Positions 28,529 through 38,218 of a DNA stretch of 39,257 nucleotides are shown piece after piece (within the stretch, counting starts at the first letter, position 1; every line of letters starts with the position of its first letter). The notes below the pieces were generated by a model. That model searched no databases and had not been told where the DNA came from. It saw only the letters and a program-made list of their open reading frames with translations. Source of the DNA: Erysipelotrichaceae bacterium (GTDB lineage Bacteria > Bacillota_I > Bacilli_A > Erysipelotrichales > Erysipelotrichaceae); contig JALEVB010000137.1 of the NCBI GenBank assembly GCA_022780745.1, forward strand, positions 1 through 39,257, in the 5' to 3' direction. The position numbers and the translations under genes are program-made.

Positions 28529-29435
28529 TTATAAGGTAGAATGTGAAAGTGCTATTAGGATAGATAAATATCTGGTAAGTGTTCAGAATGAATTATCAAG
28601 AAATTTTATTCAGCAGCTTATCGATGATAAAAAGATCTTAGTTAATGATTTACCATGTAAAAGCAATACAAAAGTTAAAAATGGTGATGTTATTACTATT
28701 GCTGATATTGAGTTAATGGAAATTGATGCTAAGCCTGAGAATATTCCTTTAGATATTATTTATGAAGATAATGACATTATTGTCATTAATAAACCAAAAG
28801 GTATGGTTGTTCATCCTTCAGCTGGTAATTATGAACATACTTTAGTTAATGCTTTATTATACCATTGTAAAGATCTTAGTGGTATCAATGGTAAGATCAG
28901 ACCTGGTATCGTTCATCGTATCGATAAAGATACTACAGGCTGTATCGTATGCTGTAAAAACGATAAGGCTCATGAAAAGATTGCTGCTCAACTTATGGAT
29001 AAGACTTGTCATCGAGAATATTTAGCATTAGTTGAAGGCGTGATCGAGCATGAAAGTGGTGTTATTGATGCGCCAATAGGTAGAGATCGCTCTGATCGTA
29101 AAAAAATGTGTGTAACTGATGTCAATAGTAAGGATGCTGTTACTAATTTTGATGTTGTTGAAAGATTTGAGAATTATACTCTAGTAAGATGTAAACTTGA
29201 AACTGGTAGAACGCATCAGATCAGAGTACATATGCAGTTTATTAAACATCCTGTTGTGGGAGATGAAGTATATGGTTATCGTAAGACTTTAAAGAATACT
29301 AATGGACAAGTCTTACATGCTTATAAACTGCAGCTTATTCATCCTACTACCAATGAATTAATGACTTTTACTGCTGAACTACCTGAGTATTTTAGGGCAT
29401 TATTAGAAGAATTAAGAGGTGAAAATAATGCTTAA
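28521..29435 (+). CDS. rluD: RluA/RluD-family pseudouridine synthase
   Basis: S4-like N-terminus, GMVVHPSAGN, GIVHRIDKDTTGC catalytic motif, LETGRTHQIRVHM; follows lspA. Confidence 0.95.
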   Translation: MDNYKVECESAIRIDKYLVSVQNELSRNFIQQLIDDKKILVNDLPCKSNTKVKNGDVITIADIELMEIDAKPENIPLDIIYEDNDIIVINKPKGMVVHPSAGNYEHTLVNALLYHCKDLSGINGKIRPGIVHRIDKDTTGCIVCCKNDKAHEKIAAQLMDKTCHREYLALVEGVIEHESGVIDAPIGRDRSDRKKMCVTDVNSKDAVTNFDVVERFENYTLVRCKLETGRTHQIRVHMQFIKHPVVGDEVYGYRKTLKNTNGQVLHAYKLQLIHPTTNELMTFTAELPEYFRALLEELRGENNA

Positions 29436-30642
29436 GCTTTATCAGTTAGCTTTATATTTTGTATCAAAATTTAATTATCGTATCGTTGAAGTAAAGAATC
29501 TTAACAATGAGATCTGGCTATGTAATAAAAAACATAAAACTTATCCGATCATTCGCTTAAGTATTAATACTACTGATGAGCCAGAAAGTCATATTCAGTT
29601 ACAGCAAAAGATCAAAAATTCTATTGTTACGACACTAAACTGTAATAATAATTATTTAGATATTCATATTCGAAATAATGAAAAGGCTATTAACGATAAG
29701 ATGGTGGTCATTGATGAGAATTATTATGATGGTATCGATGTTACTTCTTATTTTCCAGATATCAAGAAGCAGATTCATATGGTAAAAGATCAAGGCAGTG
29801 AGATGAATCGTATCTTAAATGAATTTAAGAATATTAATAATGGTGCTAAAAAGAAAAGCATTTTTGATAGTATAAAAAAAGGTCCATATGTTACCTATAT
29901 AGTTGCTTTAATTTGTGTATTAGTATATTTGATCAGTTTATATTTCTATCGCTATACTGATAATAGTTCAGAAGTTGCGATCATTATTGGTGGCTATTAT
30001 AAGATCTTTGTTGTTGCTGGACAATGGTGGAGAATATTTACTGCTGGTTTTGTTCATGTAGATGTTTTTCATTTATTAGTTAATATGCTTTCTTTAATAT
30101 CATTAGGACGTTTATTAGAGAATTATTATGGACATATCAAGTTTTTGATCGTTTTATTAGTCGGTATTGTTTTTGGTAATTTATTCTTATTTGCTTTAAA
30201 TGATAATATCGTGGCAGTTGGTATCAGTGGCGGATTATATGCATTATTGGCGTGTCTTGCTATGTATATTTATAATACTAAGATGTATAAGATACCTGCT
30301 GTTATGCATAATGTTATTTATATTTTCTTAGTTAATCTAATGATCAATTTATTACCTTCTATTGGTTATTATGCTCATTTGGGTGGATTTATTGCTGGTA
30401 TTTTGCTGGCTTTTATCTTTACTAAGAATAGTAATTGGGTTAGTTTAAAAAATAATACTATTATTGTTGGTATTATTCTTTGTATCGTCTTAGGTTATAA
30501 ATGTATGACCAATACTTTCATCAATACTTTATATGCTAAAAGTGATATGACAGTGATCGAAACTTATAACAGTTTAGGATTAAAGGAAACTAGTTTAAAA
30601 TTATTTATAAGATTGAATTCAATTTATGAGGAAACAAAATGA
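29428..30642 (+). CDS. gluP: Rhomboid family intramembrane serine protease (GluP/YqgP-like)
   Basis: GISGGLYALLA (GxSG) and YYAHLGGFIAG His, multi-TM; start set to ATG after GAGGTG. Confidence 0.88.
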   Translation: MLKLYQLALYFVSKFNYRIVEVKNLNNEIWLCNKKHKTYPIIRLSINTTDEPESHIQLQQKIKNSIVTTLNCNNNYLDIHIRNNEKAINDKMVVIDENYYDGIDVTSYFPDIKKQIHMVKDQGSEMNRILNEFKNINNGAKKKSIFDSIKKGPYVTYIVALICVLVYLISLYFYRYTDNSSEVAIIIGGYYKIFVVAGQWWRIFTAGFVHVDVFHLLVNMLSLISLGRLLENYYGHIKFLIVLLVGIVFGNLFLFALNDNIVAVGISGGLYALLACLAMYIYNTKMYKIPAVMHNVIYIFLVNLMINLLPSIGYYAHLGGFIAGILLAFIFTKNSNWVSLKNNTIIVGIILCIVLGYKCMTNTFINTLYAKSDMTVIETYNSLGLKETSLKLFIRLNSIYEETK

Positions 30643-31133
30643 AAAGAGAAAATGTATTAAGCTGGGATGAATATTTTATGGGATTAGCGCATCTTTCTAG
30701 TATGCGCAGCAAAGATCCTTCAACACAGGTGGGAGCAGTTATTGTAGATGATATGCATAGAGTTGTTTCTATTGGCTATAATGGTTTACCTTTTGGCTGT
30801 TCAGATGATGATTTTCCATGGAATAGAGAAGGTAATGGTATGTTAAATACTAAATATGCCTTTGTAGTTCATGCGGAATTAAATGCTATTTTAAATAGTA
30901 AGCGTAATCTTGAAAACTGCACTATATATGTCTCTTTATTTCCATGCAATGAATGTGCTAAAGCAATCATTCAATCTGGTATAAAAAGGATAGTTTATGA
31001 ATCAGATAAATATGCTGATCAGGATAATGTTAAAGCTAGCAAACTGATGTTAAAGGCAGCACATGTCGAAATGTATCAGTTAGAAAATACGATCAAATTA
31101 ATAGTAGAGAAACAACATAATGATGTAATATAA
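30639..31133 (+). CDS. dCMP deaminase (ComEB-like)
   Basis: KDPSTQVGAVIVD, VVHAELNAIL, FPCNECAKAIIQ zinc motifs. Confidence 0.94.
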   Translation: MKRENVLSWDEYFMGLAHLSSMRSKDPSTQVGAVIVDDMHRVVSIGYNGLPFGCSDDDFPWNREGNGMLNTKYAFVVHAELNAILNSKRNLENCTIYVSLFPCNECAKAIIQSGIKRIVYESDKYADQDNVKASKLMLKAAHVEMYQLENTIKLIVEKQHNDVI

Positions 31134-31165
31134 AAAATACGCTATTTGATAACTAGCGTATTTTT
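31133..31165. terminator. Bidirectional terminator shared by comEB-like gene and rnhC
   Basis: AAAAATACGCTA-TTTGATAAC-TAGCGTATTTTT between convergent genes. Confidence 0.85.
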
Positions 31166-31984
31166 AAAATGTACTTTTGCGACATTATATAATTCTTGTT
31201 TACCATACCTATCTACAAAAGCAATGATATCTTTATCAACTAGTGATGATGCTCCTTTATGAAAATTAAAATCATAATGTTTAGATAATTTGTCAAAGTA
31301 GTCTAAAAAGGCATATCTGGCAATTATTGATGCACAGGCAACACTTAGATATTTGTTTTCAGCTTTGGTTTCAAAGTGAATATTTCTTATAATATTGGGT
31401 TCATTTTTTAAATAATTATAATAGCTTTCTTCATTACAAAACTGGTCGATGATCTTTAAGTCGGTCAGATCTGTTTTTTTACTCAAATTGATATATGCCT
31501 GATTATGTAGTTTGGCTTTGATCATATTGAGATTATTAGTCTGATGAACTTTATTATATTTAGCATTATCTAAGATCAGGATTGTATGTGGTATGACAGG
31601 TATGATCTTGCTAGCAATATCCATGATGTCATTATCATTTAATGCTTTGGAGTCCTGGACTTTTAATTTTTTTAAAAATGCTACATTTTCTTTAGTGACT
31701 TTAGTGGCACAAACTACTACTGGTCCAAAATAATCTCCTGTTCCGACTTCATCTGATCCGCATTGATCGATAAACTGTGTATCTTTTGTAAATGCCATAG
31801 CATATATATTGGCATCTTTTCCTTGAAATACGGCTTTTTTGGAAGTGTATACCGTTATAGTGCAGCCTTCGACTTTTATTTGAAATAAAGCGTAGTTAGG
31901 GCATTTGCTGACGATATTATCAGCGAATGTTTGTTTTAGCTTTAAAATTTGTTTATCATTTAATAATATAGTTATTGTTTCCAT
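31142..31984 (-). CDS. rnhC: Ribonuclease HIII
   Basis: CGSDEVGTGDYFGPVVVCA, KVQDSKALND, SVACASIIARY; start METITILL chosen over the ORF-track upstream start. Confidence 0.95.
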   Translation of the reverse strand: METITILLNDKQILKLKQTFADNIVSKCPNYALFQIKVEGCTITVYTSKKAVFQGKDANIYAMAFTKDTQFIDQCGSDEVGTGDYFGPVVVCATKVTKENVAFLKKLKVQDSKALNDNDIMDIASKIIPVIPHTILILDNAKYNKVHQTNNLNMIKAKLHNQAYINLSKKTDLTDLKIIDQFCNEESYYNYLKNEPNIIRNIHFETKAENKYLSVACASIIARYAFLDYFDKLSKHYDFNFHKGASSLVDKDIIAFVDRYGKQELYNVAKVHFKNTLVIK

Positions 31985-31991
31985 GTAAATT

Positions 31992-32002
31992 ATTTTAACA
32001 TA
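31992..32002 (-). promoter_or_regulatory. Candidate extended -10 (TATGTTAAAAT) of rnhC
   Basis: Reverse strand TATGTTAAAAT with only 7 nt to the ATG. Confidence 0.5.
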
Positions 32003-32054
32003 AATTTGCTTATTGAAAAGATTTTGGTATATCATAATTGAAGGAGTGATTGTT

Positions 32055-32726
32055 ATGTATATCGATGAAAAGTATTTTTTATTAATTAATATATTAGTTT
32101 TATTATTTTTGGTTTTAAGTATTTATGCTGGTTATAAGAAAGGTTTTTTACGTCAGGTAATTAGTTTATTTGGTTTATTGGTAGCTATTATTATCAGTAG
32201 TTATGTTAATTCGATCTTAAGTGATATGTTTGATCTATGGCCTCATAGCTGGTATTTTGGTGATCAAAGAATATTTGATGTACTATTATATGATCATTTT
32301 AATAATATGGCCTGGTTTGTAGTTGTTGTTATTATTTTGATGTTATTGTTCTTATTGTTAAGACCAATTGTTGCTTTTTTGGAGAAATTGCCTTTAATTA
32401 AGCAAATTAATAATATTTGTGGTTTGTTTAGTGGCTTTATTGTTGGTGTTATTTGGATCTATGTATTTTGTTTAGTATTGACTTTGCCATTTTTTACTAA
32501 TGGTAAGATGGTCGTTGATAAGACTTTATTGAATGTGGTTTCTAAAAGTATGGCTATGACTAGTGAATATTTAGAGAAGCCTTTATTACAAAATGAAGCT
32601 ATTATTGAGATCATAAATGATAATATTGATTTAAATGATAAAAAGTGGTTAGAAGATTGGATGGTCAAGAATCATTTAGATGAGCTTCCAATTGAAAAGC
32701 TTACTCAGGGAGATATGCATGAATAG
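32055..32726 (+). CDS. CvpA family membrane protein
   Basis: Multi-TM; GYKKGFLRQVISLFGLLVAIIIS motif; precedes mutS2; start after GAAGGAG. Confidence 0.88.
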   Translation: MYIDEKYFLLINILVLLFLVLSIYAGYKKGFLRQVISLFGLLVAIIISSYVNSILSDMFDLWPHSWYFGDQRIFDVLLYDHFNNMAWFVVVVIILMLLFLLLRPIVAFLEKLPLIKQINNICGLFSGFIVGVIWIYVFCLVLTLPFFTNGKMVVDKTLLNVVSKSMAMTSEYLEKPLLQNEAIIEIINDNIDLNDKKWLEDWMVKNHLDELPIEKLTQGDMHE

Positions 32727-35019
32727 TTATAAAGTTGATCTGGATGTTTTAATTGAAAAGATGAGTGAATATTGCAGCTTTTCTTTGGGTAAAAAGTTAT
32801 TGCTTGATACGGTGGTTAGTTTTGATCGTTTGATCATTAAGCGAGATAATGCCAGGATCAAAGAGGCTTTAGATCTTACTTATAAATATGGCAGTATGCC
32901 TTTTAGTGGTATTAAAGATATTAGTGATGCTCTAGAAAATGCTAATAAGGGTATTATGTTAAGACCTGTTGATTTTATGAATATCGTTGATAGTATCAAT
33001 TGTGTTATTGGTATTGACAATTATATGCATAGCTTTAGTGATGATGTTGGTAATATTAGAGAGCTTAGTGATACCTTGGTTGTTTGTAGAGGCTTAAAGA
33101 AGCATTTAGAGAGTTGTTTTAATAGTTATGGTGAAGTGGTTGATAGTGCTAGTAAGACTCTTTATAATCTACGTAAGGAGCTGATAGCTAATGATGCTTC
33201 ATTGATGAGTACTGCTAATAATTTTATTAGCAAGAATAGTAATAATGTCATCGATAATATCGTTACTACCAGAAATAATCGTATCTGTGTGTTAATGAAG
33301 GTTAGCAACAAGAATAGTTATGGAGGATTTATCCATGGTGAAAGTGCATCAGGTATGGCTGCATATGTCGAACCAGTTGAACTAATGCATCTAAATAATA
33401 AGAAATTACAGTTACTAGATGAGATCGATGAAGAAATAGAAAGAATATTAAAAGAATGTAGTGCTTTAGTTAAAGATAATTATTATGATCTAAAGAATAA
33501 TATCGATACCATAAGTATTTTAGATATGATCTTTGCTAAGGCGATATGGGGAAAAGAAAATGATGCCTGTGTAGCTGATCTATCTGATAATAAGATCATA
33601 AGTATTACCAAAGGATTTCATCCGCTGATCGATAGAAAAAAAGTTGTGAAGAATAGTTATCATATCGATGAAAATCATAATATGTTACTAATAACTGGTC
33701 CTAATACCGGTGGTAAAACGGTTACGTTAAAAGTCATAGCTCTAAGTGTATTGATGACCTATTGTGGAATGCCTATATGTGCTGATGAAGCAACAATTCC
33801 ATATTTTGATAATGTCTTTATTGATATTGGAGATATGCAAAGTGTTGTACAAAGCCTTAGTACCTTTAGTGCTCATTTATCAAATCTAGCAAAGATATGT
33901 GATAGTGCAACTGATCATTCATTAGTGCTTATCGATGAAATAGGCAGCGGTACCGATCCTAAAGAAGGAGAAAGTCTGGCTATTGCCATTTTTAACTATT
34001 TAAGAAAGCTTAAAGTATTCTGTGTTGCTACTACTCACTATAATCGTTTGAAACAATATGGTAAAAGACATGATGATGTTTTAGTTGCTAGTGTTTTATT
34101 TGATGAGAAGACTCTTAGTCCAACATATAAATATGTTGAAGGATTAACAGGTCAAAGCAATGCCTTAACGATTGCTAAAAAATATGGATTAAAGAAGGAA
34201 ATCGTTAATGAAGCTTATGCTTTAGTTAAACAAAGTAAATCAAATGAAGAAGTATTAATAGAGAAACTGGAAAAACAGATAAGTGAAAATGAGAATCTAA
34301 AGAATGAATTAAATGATAAGATCAATCAGTATCAGATGCTTAATCAAGAATTAGCAAAAAAACAAAAACAACTGGAAGCTAATTATGAAAAGTATTTAGA
34401 TAAGGCTAAAATAGAAGCTGATGAATATGTTAATAATATAAAAAATCAGGCAGATGAGATCTTGAAACAGGCTTTAAATAGTCCTGATATTAAATATCAT
34501 GAAGTACTTAAAAAGACTAAAAAACTTGAAGAATTAAAAAGTGAAGAAAATAAAGAAGAGCTTGATGATGATTTTAAGGTCAATGATCTGGTTGAAATAA
34601 GACAAACAGGGCAGATTGCTAAGATCATTGATCTTAAGAATAATAATGTTACTTTAGATCTCAATGGTATCAAAGTAAAATCTAATATTAGTAAGATCAA
34701 GAAGACAAATAGACAGATAGTTAAAACTAAAGCTAAGAAAGTTAAAACAAGTGATATGGTCATTAGATCTATGCCTATGGAATGTAATATCATTGGACTT
34801 AGAAAAGATGAAGCGATGAGTGTTCTTGCTAAGTATATCGACGATGCCAAGGTTCATGGCTTAAAACAGGTTAGGATCATCCATGGTGATGGAACAGGAG
34901 CCTTAAGAAAAGCGACTTTTGAATTACTAAGTAAAGATAAGGATGTCAAGGAGTATCATACGGCTAGTTATAGTGAAGGGTCAACTGGTGCTACTATTGT
35001 TATTTTTCATGGGGCATAA
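32719..35019 (+). CDS. mutS2: MutS2 (RqcU) ATPase with C-terminal Smr domain
   Basis: ITGPNTGGKTVTLK, SLVLIDEIGSGTDPKEG, C-terminal IIHGDGTGALRKATFELL; start corrected to ATG at 32719. Confidence 0.96.
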   Translation: MNSYKVDLDVLIEKMSEYCSFSLGKKLLLDTVVSFDRLIIKRDNARIKEALDLTYKYGSMPFSGIKDISDALENANKGIMLRPVDFMNIVDSINCVIGIDNYMHSFSDDVGNIRELSDTLVVCRGLKKHLESCFNSYGEVVDSASKTLYNLRKELIANDASLMSTANNFISKNSNNVIDNIVTTRNNRICVLMKVSNKNSYGGFIHGESASGMAAYVEPVELMHLNNKKLQLLDEIDEEIERILKECSALVKDNYYDLKNNIDTISILDMIFAKAIWGKENDACVADLSDNKIISITKGFHPLIDRKKVVKNSYHIDENHNMLLITGPNTGGKTVTLKVIALSVLMTYCGMPICADEATIPYFDNVFIDIGDMQSVVQSLSTFSAHLSNLAKICDSATDHSLVLIDEIGSGTDPKEGESLAIAIFNYLRKLKVFCVATTHYNRLKQYGKRHDDVLVASVLFDEKTLSPTYKYVEGLTGQSNALTIAKKYGLKKEIVNEAYALVKQSKSNEEVLIEKLEKQISENENLKNELNDKINQYQMLNQELAKKQKQLEANYEKYLDKAKIEADEYVNNIKNQADEILKQALNSPDIKYHEVLKKTKKLEELKSEENKEELDDDFKVNDLVEIRQTGQIAKIIDLKNNNVTLDLNGIKVKSNISKIKKTNRQIVKTKAKKVKTSDMVIRSMPMECNIIGLRKDEAMSVLAKYIDDAKVHGLKQVRIIHGDGTGALRKATFELLSKDKDVKEYHTASYSEGSTGATIVIFHGA

Positions 35020-35022
35020 TTT

Positions 35023-36780
35023 ATGAATGAATATTTAAAAACGAAATTAAGTAATCTTACTAAAGAACCTGGATGTTACTTAATGAAAGATAAAGATAAT
35101 AATATTATTTATGTTGGTAAAGCTAAGAATCTTCATAATCGTGTTAATCAGTATTTTGTGGGTTCACATGATTTTAAGACTACTAAACTAGTAAGTAATA
35201 TTCATGATTTTGATTTTATCGTTACTAAAAGTGAAAAGGAAGCATTAGTACTAGAGATTAATCTTATTAAGAAACATCGACCTAAATATAATATTATGTT
35301 TATCGATGATAAGAGTTATCCCTATATTAAATTAACGAAAGAAAAATATCCAAGACTGCAGGTAGTTAGAGAAGCTAAGAAAGATCGTAATAGCCGTTAT
35401 TTTGGACCTTATCCTGATGCAAGTGCAGCTAGAAAGACTTTAGATATTTTAAATAAGCTTTATCCTTTTAGAAAGTGTAAAAATATGCCTAATAAGACAT
35501 GTTTGTATTATCATATCAAACAATGTCTTGGTCCTTGTGAATATAGTGTTGATCCAAAAATATATGAAAATATGGCTAATAATGTTATTAGTTTTCTAAA
35601 TGGCGATAATGAAAAATTAATTAGAGAATTAAATGAAAAGATGATCATTGCCGCTGATGAATTAAACTTTGAACAGGCTAAAGAATATAATGAACTAATT
35701 AAAGCAATAGAGCATATTAGTGATAAACAGGATATTCAAAATGAAAATAATGCTAATCTGGATGCTTTCAATTATTATCATGATAAGGGATATATTTCTA
35801 TTCAGGGATTATTTGTTAGACATGGTATCATCCTGGAAAAAGAGTTTAAACTAATACCATTATATGGTGATGAAGTTGAAGAATTTGTATCTTTTGTGAT
35901 TCAATATTATGAACATCATCCATTTTCCTCACAGCTGGTATTACCAAATCAGTTAGATATTAGTCTTCTTGATGAGGTATTAGATGTTAAGATCTTTCAG
36001 CCTCAGAAGGGATATCGCCAGAAGATATTGGATATGGCATATAAAAATGCCAAGGAACAGCTGGAATTAAAATTTGAAAACCAGAATAAACAAAACTCTT
36101 TGCTAGAAGCTAGTGTTAATGAGTTTTCAGCTCTTTTAAATAAAGAGATCCACAAAGTAGAGTTATATGATAATTCACATATTCAAGGTACTTTCAATGT
36201 ATCAGCTATGGTCGTATATGAAGATGGATTGCCAGTTAAGAAAGATTATCGATTATATAAATTACAGCAGTATCAAGGTGATACCAACTCGATGAAAGAA
36301 GTGATATATCGTCGTTATTATCGCTTGCTGATGGAGGATAAAGCTTTATGTGACTGTATAATAGTCGATGGTGGTATCATGCAGATAAAGGCTGTAAAAG
36401 AGGTCTTAGATAGTTTAAATATAGATATGCTGGTAGTTGGTCTGGTTAAGGATGATAAACATAATACTGCTAATCTGGTAAATGATGAAAACAAGATCAT
36501 TCCTATTGATAAAGATTCTAACTTATTCTTTTTATTAACAAGAATGCAGGATGAAGTTCATAGGTTTGCTATTTCATATCATCGTAAATTACGTACTAAA
36601 GCACAAAAAGCGTCGATATTAGATGAAATAGAGGGTATAGGGCCAGTTAGAAAGAAAAAATTATTAAATCATTTTAAGAGCTTTAAAAAGCTTAAGGAAG
36701 CTAGTGAAGAAGAAATTGCCAAAGTAGTTGGTAAAGATGTGGCAATAAATGTTTTTAAAACCCTTCATAATGAGTTATAA
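35023..36780 (+). CDS. uvrC: Excinuclease ABC subunit C
   Basis: GCYLMKDKDNNIIYVGKAKNLHNRV GIY-YIG, UVR domain, ELYDNSHIQGT, C-terminal HhH EIEGIGPVRKKKLLNHF. Confidence 0.98.
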   Translation: MNEYLKTKLSNLTKEPGCYLMKDKDNNIIYVGKAKNLHNRVNQYFVGSHDFKTTKLVSNIHDFDFIVTKSEKEALVLEINLIKKHRPKYNIMFIDDKSYPYIKLTKEKYPRLQVVREAKKDRNSRYFGPYPDASAARKTLDILNKLYPFRKCKNMPNKTCLYYHIKQCLGPCEYSVDPKIYENMANNVISFLNGDNEKLIRELNEKMIIAADELNFEQAKEYNELIKAIEHISDKQDIQNENNANLDAFNYYHDKGYISIQGLFVRHGIILEKEFKLIPLYGDEVEEFVSFVIQYYEHHPFSSQLVLPNQLDISLLDEVLDVKIFQPQKGYRQKILDMAYKNAKEQLELKFENQNKQNSLLEASVNEFSALLNKEIHKVELYDNSHIQGTFNVSAMVVYEDGLPVKKDYRLYKLQQYQGDTNSMKEVIYRRYYRLLMEDKALCDCIIVDGGIMQIKAVKEVLDSLNIDMLVVGLVKDDKHNTANLVNDENKIIPIDKDSNLFFLLTRMQDEVHRFAISYHRKLRTKAQKASILDEIEGIGPVRKKKLLNHFKSFKKLKEASEEEIAKVVGKDVAINVFKTLHNEL

Positions 36781-36802
36781 TTAATACCGAGGTGTTTATT
36801 GC

Positions 36803-37798
36803 ATGGAAAAACAAAAACATATATTTGTATGCTCACTAATTTTTATTGCAATTATTTGTTTGACAATAATGAATATCAAATATGATCGTTTGTCTCGTTA
36901 TCCATATCAGGAAAAAGAAGCAAGAGAGATCATTGATAAATATCTAAGCGACGAAGAAATTGAATATATCATCGAATATAGTATTGCGCCTAATGTTTTT
37001 ATTTCTTTTATCGATGTCGATGGTTTTAATATCTATCATGCATCAGAATATAAAGAGTTAAGTAAATTAAGATGGCAGAATACTCCCGATGAGATCGTTG
37101 AAATGGTTGAGAAAACTAGAGATTATATAGATATCCAGACTTTAGACAGTTATTTATATCAATATACTTTTGATGAAATATTATATTTATTAACTAATGA
37201 TGATCCATATACTGATAATATGATCATATGTGATAATGCCAATGAAGATATAGCATATGTCGATGATAATTATAGTATTGGTATTAAAGCACCAAATAAT
37301 TTAGAGACCATTGATAATAATATTATTGAAACAAGTGGTAATATTGAATTAACACATAATGCTAATGAAGCATTAGCCAATATGTGCAAGGCTATGGAAC
37401 ATGATGAAGCATTTGCCAATAGTAAATGTGGAGATCTTATGATCAGTAAAGGATATGTCAGTTATAGTGAACAGAAACTATTATATGATAAACTGCAATC
37501 TAGTATTGATAATGTATCTGGAACAATATTTGCTCCAGGACATGATGAACATCAGTTAGGATTAGCCTTTGATGTTAGTGTAAGTGGGCTAGATGAAGTT
37601 AATTTCTATAAGACTAATCAATATCTATGGCTGCATGAAAATGCATATAAATTTGGTTTTATTGAGACTTTGAGTGAAAAAAATATGAATGTAACCAATA
37701 AAGTTGCTAAACCTTATCATTTTAGATATGTTACAAAAGAGATGGCTTTAAAAATTCATGATCAGAATATCACATTAAAAGAAGCTTTAAATAAATAG
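36803..37798 (+). CDS. Membrane-anchored M15B D-alanyl-D-alanine carboxypeptidase (VanY-like)
   Basis: N-terminal TM; SKGYVSYSEQ, APGHDEHQLGLAFDVSV, PYHFRYV zinc motifs. Confidence 0.93.
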   Translation: MEKQKHIFVCSLIFIAIICLTIMNIKYDRLSRYPYQEKEAREIIDKYLSDEEIEYIIEYSIAPNVFISFIDVDGFNIYHASEYKELSKLRWQNTPDEIVEMVEKTRDYIDIQTLDSYLYQYTFDEILYLLTNDDPYTDNMIICDNANEDIAYVDDNYSIGIKAPNNLETIDNNIIETSGNIELTHNANEALANMCKAMEHDEAFANSKCGDLMISKGYVSYSEQKLLYDKLQSSIDNVSGTIFAPGHDEHQLGLAFDVSVSGLDEVNFYKTNQYLWLHENAYKFGFIETLSEKNMNVTNKVAKPYHFRYVTKEMALKIHDQNITLKEALNK

Positions 37799-37812
37799 CT
37801 TCTTTTATTTTG
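37777..37812. terminator. Bidirectional terminator overlapping vanY-like stop and the convergent ORF end
   Basis: AAAAGAAGCT-TTAAATAAAT-AGCTTCTTTT. Confidence 0.8.
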
Positions 37813-38164
37813 ATCTTATTAATTGTGTAGTACAGGCTTGTTTAGCAGTATCAATGATACAGTTTTTATATTTTTTAAAGCCTTTATCATTACTTTTTGA
37901 TAAGTTTTTAGAAAACAAATGAATTATGAATAATACTGGTAGCAAACTTTGAAATTTTTTGATATTATTTTTCATATCATTACTAACCTGATCATATTTA
38001 GTTATCAAAGATTGACTATTATTTTTGAGATTTTCTATTATTGGTTTTTTATTATTAATAGCTTTATTAAGGATCAATAAATACTTTAATAAATAGATAA
38101 CATAAGCTATAAAGATAATAAAAGCTATTAATAGTATAGGATAAGTAATATTTGTAAGATTCAT
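37805..38164 (-). CDS. Hypothetical membrane protein with N-terminal TM and coiled-coil-like region
   Basis: MNLTNITYPILLIAFIIFIAYVIYLLKYLLILNKAIN...; start placed after GGTGATG; ORF-track start extends into divergent promoter region. Confidence 0.6.
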   Translation of the reverse strand: MNLTNITYPILLIAFIIFIAYVIYLLKYLLILNKAINNKKPIIENLKNNSQSLITKYDQVSNDMKNNIKKFQSLLPVLFIIHLFSKNLSKSNDKGFKKYKNCIIDTAKQACTTQLIRSK

Positions 38165-38218
38165 TAGCATCACCGATTTAATTATATCATAAATAATTAT
38201 GATATCAGGAGGGAAAGT

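Noticed and set aside
34497-34857. Two minus-strand ORFs (117 and 67 aa) inside mutS2
   Set aside because: Antisense to a clearly coding Lys/Glu-rich region; low-complexity Leu/Ser composition and no SD
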